From CAVTWD01 sp963738325 (GTDB lineage Bacteria > Actinomycetota > Acidimicrobiia > Acidimicrobiales > Ilumatobacteraceae), in NCBI GenBank assembly GCA_963738325.1, contig CAVTWD010000001.1, positions 124,001-188,000 of the forward strand: 64,000 nucleotides of DNA. The letters run 5' to 3'. A program made the translations under genes and the position numbers. Below are positions 17,885 to 26,817 of the stretch, in pieces (the stretch's first letter is position 1; each line of letters opens with the position of its first letter). The notes under the pieces are model-generated. The model saw nothing but the letters and a program-made list of their open reading frames with translations, searched no databases and was not told the origin of the DNA.

Positions 17885-19571
17885 CCCGGATATTGCGGCC
17901 GGTGGGGGCTGATGGCTGGATTGACGCGACAAGTGCCCCGCTGCCTGGGACGATGACGGTTGCGAAGCCACATCGAGTCCAGCCAGAGGAGCACCTGACG
18001 GGTGAACGCTACCGCGACGTTGTTCGATGCCGGGGAGATCATCTCGAGGCCCCGCCGAGAGGCGGCACCGGTCAAGGTGTCGGTGACCGATGAGGATGTG
18101 ACGGGCGTGGCCGGGGTCGCCTTGTGGGGCCCGATGCTGGATCGTCTCAACCTTGTGGATGTGGCTGACGCCCGCCGGCTGCGCCCGGTCGGGCCGGGTG
18201 GCTACACCGGCGGGGAGTGCTACCGGACCCTGGTGGAGGTGGTCCTGGCCGGGGGTGAGTTCCTGGCGGACCGGTCGCTGCTGGAGGGCGCCACCGAGGC
18301 GCTGCGTGGGCAGCAGGCGTTCCCGTCGCATACGACCCTGTTCCGGTTCTGTGCCGGCGCCGACTTCGGTCGAGCCCAGAAGGCGGCGGCGGTGAACCGC
18401 ACGATGCTCGCTCGGGCGTGGGCGATGGGTGCCGGCCCCACTGGTGGGGTGATCACGATCGACCCGGACGCCACCCTGGTCGACACCTACGGTCCGGGCA
18501 AGGAAGGCTCGACGTTCACGTACCGGGGCGAGGTCGGTCTGTCGCCGTTGATCGGGGTGTGCGGCGAGACCGGCGACGTGCTGGCCCTGCGGGCCCGGGG
18601 CGGCAACGCCCATCCGGGCCGGGCCAACGCCGGGTTCATCCGCGAATGCGTCGCCGCCATCCCCGCCCCGGTGCGGGAACGGGCGAACCTGTGGGTGCGG
18701 GTCGACTCGGCGGGCTACCAGCACGACGTGTTCGCGGCCTGCGAGTCCCTCGGCGCCGTGTTCACTGTCACCGCGCCGAACAAGTCCAACGTGCGGGCCG
18801 CCATCGTCGCCCTCGCCGCTGATCCGGCCACGGTGTGGCGCCCGGCGCTGACAGCCGAAGCCGAACGGGGATCGGAGATCGCCGAGACGGTCATCGAGAT
18901 CGGCCGCCGCAACAAGGACCAGCGAGAGCTGCGCCTCATCGTGCGCCGCCAACGAACCCGCGCCGGGGACCAGCTGTCCCTTGATGATCTCGACGGGTGG
19001 CGGTTCCATGCGATCGTCACCAATCTCCCCGCCCTGTTCGCACCCGCCGACATGGTCGAGGCCCATCACCGTCTGCGGGGCGGGATCCCCGAAGACACCA
19101 TCCGCCAACTCAAGGAAGACTTCGGGCTGATCCACGCGCCGGTGCAGAACTTCTTCGGGAACTGGCTGTGGTGGCACGCCGCCGCCCTGGCCCACAACGT
19201 CGCCCGCTGGATCCGGGTGCTCGCCCTGCCCCGCGAGTTCCGCCGCTGCCGCGGCAAACGCCTGCGACTGGCGTTCTTCAACGTCGCCGCCCGGGTCGTG
19301 CGCCACGCCCGCCAGCTCTGGCTGCGCCTGCCCCGCTCCCACGCCTGGGCCGACGCCTTCATCGAAGCCCTCACCCGCATCCGGCAGCTGCCCGCGTTCG
19401 CCTGAACCGGCCAGGCCCACCCTCCCCGCCGGAGACAACCCGATCGACCACGACCCCTGCATCACCGCGCCCCGACGAGCCCGACACCTCGTCTCGACCG
19501 CTCGACACGATCATCACGCCACCGAACTCGCCGATCGCGCCCCAGTCACAAGCCTCACTGCAATATCCGGG
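17885..19571 (+). mobile_element. IS1380-family insertion sequence with target duplication
   Basis: 1,687-bp element. Terminal inverted repeats are CCCGGATATTGC at 17885-17896 and GCAATATCCGGG at 19560-19571, a perfect 12-bp match. It is flanked by TCAGA on both sides (17880-17884 and 19572-19576), a direct repeat consistent with a target-site duplication. One intact transposase gene fills the interior. Size, ends and transposase all fit IS1380. It sits 155 nt from the IS3-family element and cuts a lipoprotein-like reading frame. Confidence 0.9.
18002..19405 (+). CDS. IS1380-family transposase
   Basis: 467-aa DDE transposase of the IS1380 group (IS4 superfamily). Recognisable parts: FPSHTTLFRFCAGADF, ITIDPDATLVDTYGPGKEGS with the first catalytic Asp, LWVRVDSAGYQHDVFAACES with the second, and near the C-terminus RGGIPEDTIRQLKEDFGLIH with the likely catalytic Glu. 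Start is GTG 18002. No frameshift. The gene reads rightward inside complete terminal repeats. Confidence 0.93.
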   Translation: MNATATLFDAGEIISRPRREAAPVKVSVTDEDVTGVAGVALWGPMLDRLNLVDVADARRLRPVGPGGYTGGECYRTLVEVVLAGGEFLADRSLLEGATEALRGQQAFPSHTTLFRFCAGADFGRAQKAAAVNRTMLARAWAMGAGPTGGVITIDPDATLVDTYGPGKEGSTFTYRGEVGLSPLIGVCGETGDVLALRARGGNAHPGRANAGFIRECVAAIPAPVRERANLWVRVDSAGYQHDVFAACESLGAVFTVTAPNKSNVRAAIVALAADPATVWRPALTAEAERGSEIAETVIEIGRRNKDQRELRLIVRRQRTRAGDQLSLDDLDGWRFHAIVTNLPALFAPADMVEAHHRLRGGIPEDTIRQLKEDFGLIHAPVQNFFGNWLWWHAAALAHNVARWIRVLALPREFRRCRGKRLRLAFFNVAARVVRHARQLWLRLPRSHAWADAFIEALTRIRQLPAFA

Positions 19572-19675
19572 TCAGAAGGCCGCCCACCCTGACGACCCGA
19601 ACGCCGGCTCGGGCAATCCTGAGTTCACCAAGTGCATGACTTCGGCTGAGCGGGCTGCCCACGACCCCGCGACGG

Positions 19676-21046
19676 CTACGGCGCGATGTTCTGGTTGATG
19701 TGGAAGAGGTTGTCCGGGTCGTACGCCCGCTTGACCTGTACCAAGCGGTCGTAGTTCTGCCGATAGCTGTCCTTCACTCGGTCCTGATCGTCGTCGGCCA
19801 TGAAGTTGACGTAGCCGCCTGCTTCGGAGTACGGCCGGGTGGCCTCGTAGTAGTCCCGAACCCACTGGATGCGTGACGCGTCGTTCGCCGGGTCGCTCCA
19901 CGCGGCAACGAAGACCGGGGCGAAATTGGCGTCCCGGTATGCGAACGCCGACTCGTCGAGCCCCACCCGCTGGCACGCCCCACTTATCGGGTACAGGTGC
20001 ATGGTCGCCGATACCTCGGGAACCTTCGGACCGTATTCCAAGTGCGCTTCGATCGCGGCATCGCTGAGCTCATTCACGAAGCTGCCCTTCCAGTAGCTCC
20101 GAATCCCCTTCGGGAACAGCACGTCGAAGGCGGCGTTGAGCGCTGGGTACGGCAGCGGCCCGACGTGCTCGGCGACGATGGGTGCAACGTCGCGGAAGGG
20201 CTTGATGACGCGCTCGGCCTCGTCGATTGGCCCAGCCCAGTGCACGACCGCTGCGCAGAAGGTGTCGCCATGGCGGTCCTCGGGGATGAACGGGAGCGGC
20301 GGGGCGATCTGCCACGCCGGGAAGCCGCCAAACTGCTCCGGGGCATCCTTGATGAAGTCGCGGAACATGTGGAACACATCCCGCGCGCTGTCGAGCTCGT
20401 AGAAGATCGGTCCGGCGTAGACGGTGTCGACGGGGTGGAGCTGGTACTCGAACGATGTCACGACGCCGAAATTCCCACCTCCCCCGCGGAGAGCCCAGAA
20501 CAGGTCGGCGTTCTCGTCCCTGCTCGCCACCACCATCTTGCCGGTGGCGGTCACCACGTCGGCCGAGACCAGGTTGTCGCACGTCAGTCCGAACGCGCGT
20601 GCGAGGTAACCGATGCCGCCACCCAGCGTCAGACCGGCGATGCCGGTCGTCGAGATGACCCCGCCCGTCGTCGCCAGACCGAACGCGTGGGTCGCGGTGT
20701 TGAAGTCACCCCACGTGGTGCCGCCACCTGCCCGAGCAGTGCTGTCCTGAGGATTCACGCGGACGGTGCGCATGGGCGAGAGATCGATGACGAGGCCACC
20801 GTCGACGGTACCGAACCCCGGTGCGCTGTGGCCACCGCCTCGGATCGCTACGTCCAGGTCGTTCTCGCGCCCGTAGTTGACGGCCGCGATCACGTCCGAG
20901 ACCTGCTCGGCGCTGACGATCAACGCTGGTCGACGGTCGAACATCCCGTTGTGAACCGAGCGCGCCTCGTCGTAACCGATGTCCTGCTCGGTGATCACCC
21001 TGCCCCGGCACTGTTCGCGAAGTTCGTCGAGCGTCGGCTTCGTCAT
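19676..21046 (-). CDS. FAD-linked oxidoreductase, berberine-bridge-enzyme type
   Basis: 456-aa flavoprotein oxidase/dehydrogenase. The FAD-binding half has VAIRGGGHSAPGFGTVDGGL (residues about 85-104; the His is the usual 8-alpha FAD attachment site) and GGGIGYLARAFGLTCDNLVS, whose Cys matches the second, 6-S-cysteinyl link of bicovalent family members. The C-terminal BBE motif is YDRLVQVKRAYDPDNLFHIN. Such enzymes oxidise sugars or secondary metabolites; the substrate cannot be told. Start ATG 21046 begins the homology. It stands alone, with the end of the insertion zone downstream and a terminator upstream. Confidence 0.9.
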   Translation of the reverse strand: MTKPTLDELREQCRGRVITEQDIGYDEARSVHNGMFDRRPALIVSAEQVSDVIAAVNYGRENDLDVAIRGGGHSAPGFGTVDGGLVIDLSPMRTVRVNPQDSTARAGGGTTWGDFNTATHAFGLATTGGVISTTGIAGLTLGGGIGYLARAFGLTCDNLVSADVVTATGKMVVASRDENADLFWALRGGGGNFGVVTSFEYQLHPVDTVYAGPIFYELDSARDVFHMFRDFIKDAPEQFGGFPAWQIAPPLPFIPEDRHGDTFCAAVVHWAGPIDEAERVIKPFRDVAPIVAEHVGPLPYPALNAAFDVLFPKGIRSYWKGSFVNELSDAAIEAHLEYGPKVPEVSATMHLYPISGACQRVGLDESAFAYRDANFAPVFVAAWSDPANDASRIQWVRDYYEATRPYSEAGGYVNFMADDDQDRVKDSYRQNYDRLVQVKRAYDPDNLFHINQNIAP

Positions 21047-21262
21047 GTGAGACCCCCCTCGTTGGGCTTCGTCGCGGGCAACAACTCATGCGGGAGGAGA
21101 AGGCCAGCCCCGATCCTCCCTGGGTGCTCAAATCAAACGTGACGCGCGGTGTCCCGTCAAGGTGCACAGCGCGGGCACCGCGATTGCCGACTCGAGGGCG
21201 TACTCCGCGATGCAGTTGATCGGCGTGGCAGTCCCCTCGACCCGTCGAGCGTCCGTCGCGGA

Positions 21263-21305
21263 CACAAAAGACGAGACCCCCGGCGGGGGAGGAGCCGGAG
21301 GTCTC
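21263..21305 (-). terminator. Rho-independent terminator after the DUF7144 gene
   Basis: On the minus strand a strong stem GAGACCTCCGGC / GCCGGGGGTCTC (one mismatch) with a CCTCCCCC-type loop is followed by GTCTTTTGTG. It lies about 130 nt beyond the stop of the 21433-21831 gene and separates that transcript from the flavoenzyme gene. The rest of the 21047-21432 gap shows no gene. Confidence 0.75.
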
Positions 21306-21432
21306 GGTGCCACGGACGGCGGCCGAATGGGCTGCTCGATCGCCGCCACATGCTGCACATCCGGGTTCCCCGGCGCCCGCTTCGCCAAACTCTCGGGCGC
21401 GGTGACTATCGCGTTCCGACGGCGGCCTCGCC

Positions 21433-21831
21433 TCAGACCTCGCGTGCCTCCGGCCCGTGGACGACGAGGGCGTAGATGACGAGCACGTCCAGGGCGATGA
21501 TCAGGATCGACCAGGCCGGGTAGGCGGCGATGAAGGCGAGGTTCACGACCGCGCTCAGGACGGCGAAGATCACGCCCACCACCCGTCCGTAGATCGACCC
21601 TCTGAACAGACTGAGCCCGGCCAGGAGCACCGCGATCCCGACGATCAGGTGGATCCAGCCCCAAGCCGTGTAATCGAGCTCGATCACGTTCCCGTTCTTG
21701 CCCACGAGGAAGACCTCGTCGTGGAAGATCGCCGTCAGACCCTGGATCGCCTGGAACAGCCCGGAGACCGCGAGGATGATGCCCGCGAAGTAGACCCAGC
21801 CGACCCAGCCGGTGCGTTGGGTGGGTTGCAT
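21433..21831 (-). CDS. DUF7144-like four-helix membrane protein
   Basis: 132-aa integral membrane protein with four predicted helices: WVYFAGIILAVSGLFQAIQG, WGWIHLIVGIAVLLAGLSLF, VVGVIFAVLSAVVNLAFIAA and WSILIIALDVLVIYALVVHG. The pattern (WVYFAG ... GLFQAIQGLTAI ... WGWIHLI) matches a widespread actinobacterial membrane family. No enzymatic motif. It follows the SHOCT gene by 45 nt in the same direction, so it is probably part of the same transcript. Confidence 0.8.
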   Translation of the reverse strand: MQPTQRTGWVGWVYFAGIILAVSGLFQAIQGLTAIFHDEVFLVGKNGNVIELDYTAWGWIHLIVGIAVLLAGLSLFRGSIYGRVVGVIFAVLSAVVNLAFIAAYPAWSILIIALDVLVIYALVVHGPEAREV

Positions 21832-21876
21832 GGACGTGTCACTCCTCTTGGTGGCGGCGAAGGGGAGGACCCTCCG

Positions 21877-22218
21877 TTACGAGCCGAGGATCTTCGCCTT
21901 CTGGGCGGCGAACTCCTCTTCGCTCAGGATCCCCTGGTCCTTCAGCGCCGCTAGTTGCTGCAGCTGCGCGATGGCTTCTTCGGACATGCCCCCGGCGGGG
22001 GCGGGCGCCGGCGGCGGGGGAGCGGCCGCGGCCTGCTGAGCTTGCATCGCCTGCTGCTGCTCCGAGGCCTGGGCCTCGGCCGCTTGTTGGGCCTTGGCCT
22101 CTTGCTTGTTCCTCACGTGGCCGGAGACTGCGGTCGCGGTGCCGGCCACGACCGCAGTCGTGGCCACCGTGCCGATCACGCCGCGGCGCCCAACGCGTGC
22201 CACTGGTCGTCTCAACAT
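21877..22218 (-). CDS. SHOCT-domain protein with N-terminal hydrophobic segment
   Basis: 113-aa protein. The N-terminal part has a basic/hydrophobic segment (GVIGTVATTAVVAGTATAVS), then a Gln/Ala-rich helical stretch and a proline linker (PPPPAPAPAGG). The C-terminal SHOCT domain is AQLQQLAALKDQGILSEEEF followed by AAQKAKILGS. SHOCT domains are short oligomerisation modules. Start ATG 22218. The neighbouring DUF6325 and DUF7144 genes are co-directional; such trios recur in actinobacteria and are thought to be stress- or envelope-related, which is not shown here. Confidence 0.85.
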   Translation of the reverse strand: MLRRPVARVGRRGVIGTVATTAVVAGTATAVSGHVRNKQEAKAQQAAEAQASEQQQAMQAQQAAAAPPPPAPAPAGGMSEEAIAQLQQLAALKDQGILSEEEFAAQKAKILGS

Positions 22219-22243
22219 TTGACTGCTCCTTCTGGTTCGAGTG

Positions 22244-22666
22244 TCAGGTTGCGGCGGGCAGGTCCTCGAAGGCGGCCTCGACGACCTCGTGGGGGATGCG
22301 CTCGCCGGCGAGGAGTACGCCGCCGGCGTTGCGCAGGGCCTGGGCGAGCGGGGCCGCCCAGGTGTCCTCCCACACGAGGAGGGCGGCGGAGCTGTCGGGC
22401 TCGAGCGCCTCAGCCGCCAGCTCGATGTCGTCCTCGCTGAGCAGGCCGCCCGCTTCGCCATCGACCTCGGCGAAGGCGGCGGTGTCCTCCAGGCCGTCGT
22501 ACTCGAAGCTCGTTATCGATCCGTCGGCGTCCTTCTTGATGATCACAAGATCGAGGATCCGGACGGTGCCCGCCTCCACGAGGTCGGCCAGCGCCGGAAT
22601 GACCTCACCTTTGAACTGGTTGCCGGGGAACCCGATGATGAGGTACTCGACGGGGCCGATGGGCAT
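22244..22666 (-). CDS. DUF6325-family protein
   Basis: 140-aa soluble acidic protein. The start is ATG 22666 (MPIGPVEYLIIGFPGNQFKG), which has an AAGGAG ribosome-binding site 7 nt upstream. Typical pattern of the family: LIIGFPGNQFKGEVIPALAD, VRILDLVIIKKDADGSI, then ALLVWEDTWAAPLAQALRNA and GGVLLAGERIPHEVV. Cellular role unknown. First gene of the likely three-gene operon with SHOCT and DUF7144 proteins (25 nt to the next start). Confidence 0.85.
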   Translation of the reverse strand: MPIGPVEYLIIGFPGNQFKGEVIPALADLVEAGTVRILDLVIIKKDADGSITSFEYDGLEDTAAFAEVDGEAGGLLSEDDIELAAEALEPDSSAALLVWEDTWAAPLAQALRNAGGVLLAGERIPHEVVEAAFEDLPAAT

Positions 22667-22758
22667 GGGGTCTCCTTGTAGAGCTCGGACCGCTGCGGCG
22701 CGCGAACAAGGTTGTAGCAGAAGGTGGCCTTCCTCGGTGCAGCCAACCGGCCGCATGC

Positions 22759-22778
22759 GTGACGGGGCATCCCGTCAC
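22759..22778 (-). terminator. Hairpin after the LuxR regulator gene
   Basis: Perfect 8-bp stem GTGACGGG / CCCGTCAC with a GCAT tetraloop, 10 nt beyond the stop of the 22788-25394 gene and before the DUF6325 gene. No T tract; it could also act as an operator of the downstream operon. Confidence 0.5.
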
Positions 22779-22787
22779 CTTGGGTGA

Positions 22788-25394
22788 TCAGAAGAGCGAG
22801 AGCTCGTGGGCGCGCCGCACGGCGTCGGCGCGGGTGTTGACGCCGAGCTTGCGGTAGATGGCCTTGACGTGGGAGCGCACGGTGTTCACGGAGAGGTAGA
22901 GGGCGCCCGCGATCTCGGTGCTGTCGAGGCGGCTGCCGAGGTGGCGCAGCACGGTGAGCTCCCGCTCGCTCAAGGGCTCCACGAGGCCCTGGTGAGGCAC
23001 GGCACGAGGGGCCGGGACGAGGCGGTAGGCCATCTCGAGGAGCTCGGCCACGTACCGCTCCAGGGCGCCATGGGCGGCCAACGCCTCGAGGAGCTTCCAG
23101 AGGTAGGGGCCTTCGGCGACCAGCGACATGCGGAAGCCGACGGGCTGTGCCAGCACCAGCGCTCGGTGCAACTCACCGAGCGCGCCATCGAGGTCCACGT
23201 CGGCCCGGGCAAGGGCGCTCGAGGTCGCGTGCTCGATCTCGAGACGACGGGTCGGTCGGGGCGGCATCGCGTCGAGCACTTGGCGGGCCGCCGCCGGTTC
23301 GTGGCGGGCCAGATGGAGGCGCGCGCCGAGGAGGTCGGCGGACTGCGACGGCGGCAGGCCTTTCCAGAGCGCCGCGGCCGCCTCCACGTCGCCATGGTCG
23401 ACGAGGACGCGGGCGTGTCCACGGTCGATCCGCGCCACCATCTCGGCGCCAGCCGTCGGGATGACGGCTCGGGCCGCCTCGACGCTCTCCATGGCGGCGG
23501 CGTCCTCACCGCCGGCCGAGGCGACCTCTGCCACCGCGAGGTGCGCGAGAACCTCGAGGGGGCGCCGCCGGCCGTCCTCCACGATGCGCATCAGCCGTTC
23601 GAGGCGGGCCCGAGCGGGGTCGAGGTGGCCGTGCTCGACGTCGAGGAGCGCCAGCGTGAGCTCCGCCTCGGCCCGGCCGAAGTTGAACGGGGACAACGCC
23701 AAGTCATCAGCCGACGCGAGCGCGTGCCGGGCGAGGCGCTCGGCCTCGGGCAACTCGCCGCGGGCCAGCTCGACCTGCGACATGAACGACGGGAGACGGA
23801 CGTCGGTGGCCACCCGGGTCGGGTCCGGCCGGGCGGCGGCCCGCGCCAAGGTCTCCGCCGCGGCAGCGAGGTCATCGAGCCAGATCTGGGGCTGGACGAG
23901 CACGTGGGCCAGGGCGGGGACCCACGGTGAGTCGATGGGATGCTCGTGCCACATCTCCTCGGCACACCTGGCGCGGTGCAGGGCGCCGAGCAGGTCGCCG
24001 CTGTGGAGCAGCTGGAAGCTCCACACGCCGTGGAGCAGGAAGCGAGACCCCACGTCGAGCTCGCCTTCGAGGGCTTCGACACGGTGCAGCCACGCCTTGG
24101 TCTCGACATCGGACCCGGGGCAGGCGACGAGGACCATGACGCACTCGAGGACGCCCGCGGGGTCGATGTGCAGACCGGCCATGCCATTCTCGTGGAGCCA
24201 CGCCCGAGCGACGGCACCGGCGGTGGTCCGGTCGTCCAAGGACGCGGCCTGGGACGTGTACAACCGCAGTTGGCTGAAGGCCCCCGCCGTGTCACCGGCC
24301 AGCATGCGGTGGCGCACCGTCGCCAGGGCCTCCCCGCGGGCGGCATGGACATCGGCCGCGGCCTGGTGGATGAGCGGGATCCGCTCGGGCGAGATCCGGC
24401 GCAGCCGGGCGCGGAGGAACAGCCCGAACAAGGGTTGGTAGCGGTACACCTCGCGGCTCGCATCGAGCTCGGTGAGGAAGAGGTTCCCGCGGTGGGCGCA
24501 GCGCAACCTCTCCGCGCTGTTCGTCCATCCGCCGACCGCATCGCACAAGGCGGCATCGAACGTGTCGAGCTCGGCGGTCACCGTGAGGAACTCGGCCATG
24601 TGCGGCGGCTGGAGGTCGATGACCTCGTTGATGAGGAAGTCGCTCAGGCTGCGGTCGGTCTCGGCCAGGTCGCGGAGGAAGGCGCCGGGGTTGTCCCGCC
24701 CCCGCAGCGAGAGCCCGGCGAGCTGCACGCCGGCCGGCCATCCCTCGGTCAGCGCGTCGAGCCGTCGGATCTCGGTGTCGTCGAGCTCGACGCCGAGCCC
24801 GGCCAGCACGCGCCGGGTCTCGTCGGCGGAGAGGCGCAGGTCGTCCTGGCGGAGCTCGAGCAAGCGGCCCTGCACGCGCAGGCGGCCCAGCGGGAAAACG
24901 GGATCGGAGCGGCTGGCCAGCACGAGACGCACCCGCGGCGGCAGCGCAGCGATCAGCGCCGACATCACCGCCGGCTCCGCCCCGGCCAGGTGGAAGTCGT
25001 CGACGACGATCAAGCCGGGCTCGCCGAGCACGGCGAGCTCGTTGGCCATGGTGACGGCCAGTTGCCGGGTCGGCTCGCGCCCGAACAGGTCGGCTCCCAT
25101 GGGGCCGGTGGCGCTCCACGCCTCGCGCACCGCCGTATAGACGTTCTGCCAGAACAGGCGAGGGTCCGCATCGTCGGCGTCACACGAGAGCCAGGCCACG
25201 GGACCTTCACGGCGGGCCACCCACTCGGCCAGGAGAGCGGTCTTGCCCGAGCCGGGCGCGGCGGCGAGGAGCGTGAGGACACAGGCCCCGCCCGCCTCGA
25301 GCCGCGCCACCAAGGCGGGTCGGGTGAGACTCGCGTGCGGGATGCGGGGCACTTCGAACTTCGCGCGCGCGACCACGGTCTCGCTTCTGCTCAC
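22788..25394 (-). CDS. MalT/LAL-type LuxR family transcriptional regulator
   Basis: 868-aa STAND-type ATPase regulator. Residues 1-60 lead to Walker A (LLAAAPGSGKTALLAEWVAR, about 42-61); Walker B is GLIVVDDFHLAG; a sensor-like LVLASRSDPVFPLGRLRVQG follows. The middle 400 residues are helical TPR-like repeats for ligand or partner sensing. The C-terminal LuxR helix-turn-helix is LSERELTVLRHLGSRLDSTE, then LYLSVNTVRSHVKAIYRKLG. Start GTG 25394. It likely activates nearby or distant genes after effector binding; its own promoter must lie in the 192-nt divergent region 25395-25586. Confidence 0.92.
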   Translation of the reverse strand: MSRSETVVARAKFEVPRIPHASLTRPALVARLEAGGACVLTLLAAAPGSGKTALLAEWVARREGPVAWLSCDADDADPRLFWQNVYTAVREAWSATGPMGADLFGREPTRQLAVTMANELAVLGEPGLIVVDDFHLAGAEPAVMSALIAALPPRVRLVLASRSDPVFPLGRLRVQGRLLELRQDDLRLSADETRRVLAGLGVELDDTEIRRLDALTEGWPAGVQLAGLSLRGRDNPGAFLRDLAETDRSLSDFLINEVIDLQPPHMAEFLTVTAELDTFDAALCDAVGGWTNSAERLRCAHRGNLFLTELDASREVYRYQPLFGLFLRARLRRISPERIPLIHQAAADVHAARGEALATVRHRMLAGDTAGAFSQLRLYTSQAASLDDRTTAGAVARAWLHENGMAGLHIDPAGVLECVMVLVACPGSDVETKAWLHRVEALEGELDVGSRFLLHGVWSFQLLHSGDLLGALHRARCAEEMWHEHPIDSPWVPALAHVLVQPQIWLDDLAAAAETLARAAARPDPTRVATDVRLPSFMSQVELARGELPEAERLARHALASADDLALSPFNFGRAEAELTLALLDVEHGHLDPARARLERLMRIVEDGRRRPLEVLAHLAVAEVASAGGEDAAAMESVEAARAVIPTAGAEMVARIDRGHARVLVDHGDVEAAAALWKGLPPSQSADLLGARLHLARHEPAAARQVLDAMPPRPTRRLEIEHATSSALARADVDLDGALGELHRALVLAQPVGFRMSLVAEGPYLWKLLEALAAHGALERYVAELLEMAYRLVPAPRAVPHQGLVEPLSERELTVLRHLGSRLDSTEIAGALYLSVNTVRSHVKAIYRKLGVNTRADAVRRAHELSLF

Positions 25395-25586
25395 CTGGTC
25401 GTTCCTTCCGTGGCGGCTGGTACCAGCGCTCGGCCGCCAGAGGGTAACCGGCTTCGTCGCGGCGCGCGACAGCCCGAAGCGTCACCAACCAGGACCACTC
25501 GGTTCACCCACGGTTGGGTGGCGACCAGTCACCCCGCGCCGCGTCACGCTCGCCATCGTCACGGCCTTTCGACCAACGGGACGCTC

Positions 25587-25826
25587 ATGGCCCAGCTCGT
25601 CTACGAACTGACGTTCAAGGGTGCCGCCAGCGCCACCCTGGCCAGTGCCTTCGAGGGCTGCGAGGTCTCCCGACGAAACGGCATCACGTGCCTCCGCAGC
25701 AAGGTCGCCGACCAAGCCGCGCTCCAGGGTCTGATCGCCCGGATCCACGCCCTCGCGCTCGAGCTGCTCGAGGTGCGGCTCGTGGCCGAACCCAACGGCA
25801 ACGACGAGGGCTGGATCTCGTTGTGA
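25587..25826 (+). CDS. Small conserved-looking protein of unknown function
   Basis: 79-aa acidic/neutral protein beginning MAQLVYELTFKGAASATLAS, with pattern FEGCEVSRRNGITCLRSKVA and ARIHALALELLEVRLVAEPN. One beta-alpha-beta-like fold is plausible (an ACT- or BMC-like size) but I do not recognise a family. It is 19 nt upstream of the formylglycine-generating enzyme gene in the same direction and is transcribed away from the LuxR regulator, so it could be regulated by it. No clear ribosome-binding site. Confidence 0.6.
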   Translation: MAQLVYELTFKGAASATLASAFEGCEVSRRNGITCLRSKVADQAALQGLIARIHALALELLEVRLVAEPNGNDEGWISL

Positions 25827-25845
25827 GCGGCAGCGGGCGCGCGTC

Positions 25846-26730
25846 ATGAACGATGGCGCGACGTCGCCTTCCTCCCCGGTCGCCTTCGATCTCGTGATGG
25901 TGCCCGCCCAGGTCTTCGCCATGGGCTCCGACCAACGCGTCGCCTACCCCGAGGACGGGGAGGCGCCCGTCCACGACGTCGAGCTCCCCGGCTTCGCCAT
26001 TGGTCGAACGGCCGTGACCAACGCAGACTTCCACGCGTTCGTGACCGCCACCGGCTACGTCACCGAAGCCGAGGCGTTCGGATGGTCCTTCGTGTTCGCC
26101 GGTCTCCTCCCCGACGACTTCCCGGACACCCGGGCGGCGGCGGCGGCGCCGTGGTGGCGGCAGGTCTTCGGCGCCGACTGGCGCCATCCGGAAGGGCCGC
26201 AGTCGGACCTCCACGACCGTGTCGATCATCCGGTCGTCCACGTCACGTGGAATGACGCCGACCGCCTCTGCCAGTGGGCCGGCCTGCGGCTGCCAACCGA
26301 GGCCGAGTGGGAGTGCGCCGCCCGGGGCGGAGCGCCAGGACGCACGTTCCCGTGGGGCGACGAGCTCGAGCCGAATGGTGAACACCGCATGAACGTGTGG
26401 CAGGGCCAGTTCCCCACGCAGAACCTCGCCCTCGACGGCTTCGTCGGCACCGCGCCGGCCGACGCCTTCCCGCCGAACGGCTACGGGCTCCACAACGTGA
26501 CCGGCAACGTGTGGGAGTGGTGCAGGGACTGGTTCGACCCCGGTTACTACGCCAAGTCACCGCGCTTCGGCCCTGGCGGCCCGAGCGGCGGCACCCACCG
26601 AGTCATGCGGGGCGGCTCCTACCTCTGCCATGCGTCGTACTGCCGTCGCTACCGGGTCTCGGCGCGGAGTTCCAACACTCCCGACAGCTCAACCGGCAAT
26701 CTCGGCTTCCGTGTGGCACGAGACGGGTGA
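25846..26730 (+). CDS. Formylglycine-generating enzyme (SUMF1/FGE family)
   Basis: 294-aa FGE-sulfatase domain protein that, in active members, oxidises a Cys in CxPxR of sulfatases to formylglycine. Family landmarks: VPAQVFAMGSDQRVAYPEDG, FAIGRTAVTNADFHAFVTAT, LRLPTEAEWECAARGGAPGR, FPWGDELEPNG, GNVWEWCRDWFDPGYY and RVMRGGSYLCHASYCRRYRV. The last contains the two active-site cysteines five residues apart and the RYRVSARSSNTPDSSTGNLG end, so it should be catalytically competent. No sulfatase gene is in the window. Start ATG 25846. Confidence 0.9.
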   Translation: MNDGATSPSSPVAFDLVMVPAQVFAMGSDQRVAYPEDGEAPVHDVELPGFAIGRTAVTNADFHAFVTATGYVTEAEAFGWSFVFAGLLPDDFPDTRAAAAAPWWRQVFGADWRHPEGPQSDLHDRVDHPVVHVTWNDADRLCQWAGLRLPTEAEWECAARGGAPGRTFPWGDELEPNGEHRMNVWQGQFPTQNLALDGFVGTAPADAFPPNGYGLHNVTGNVWEWCRDWFDPGYYAKSPRFGPGGPSGGTHRVMRGGSYLCHASYCRRYRVSARSSNTPDSSTGNLGFRVARDG

Positions 26731-26817
26731 CAGGCACGGGATGGGGCGGGCGCCAAGCTCTCCGGTGAGGCGAGGGGCGAACTCTGCGCGGGCGCGCTCG
26801 GCGGAGGGCGGCCGCCC

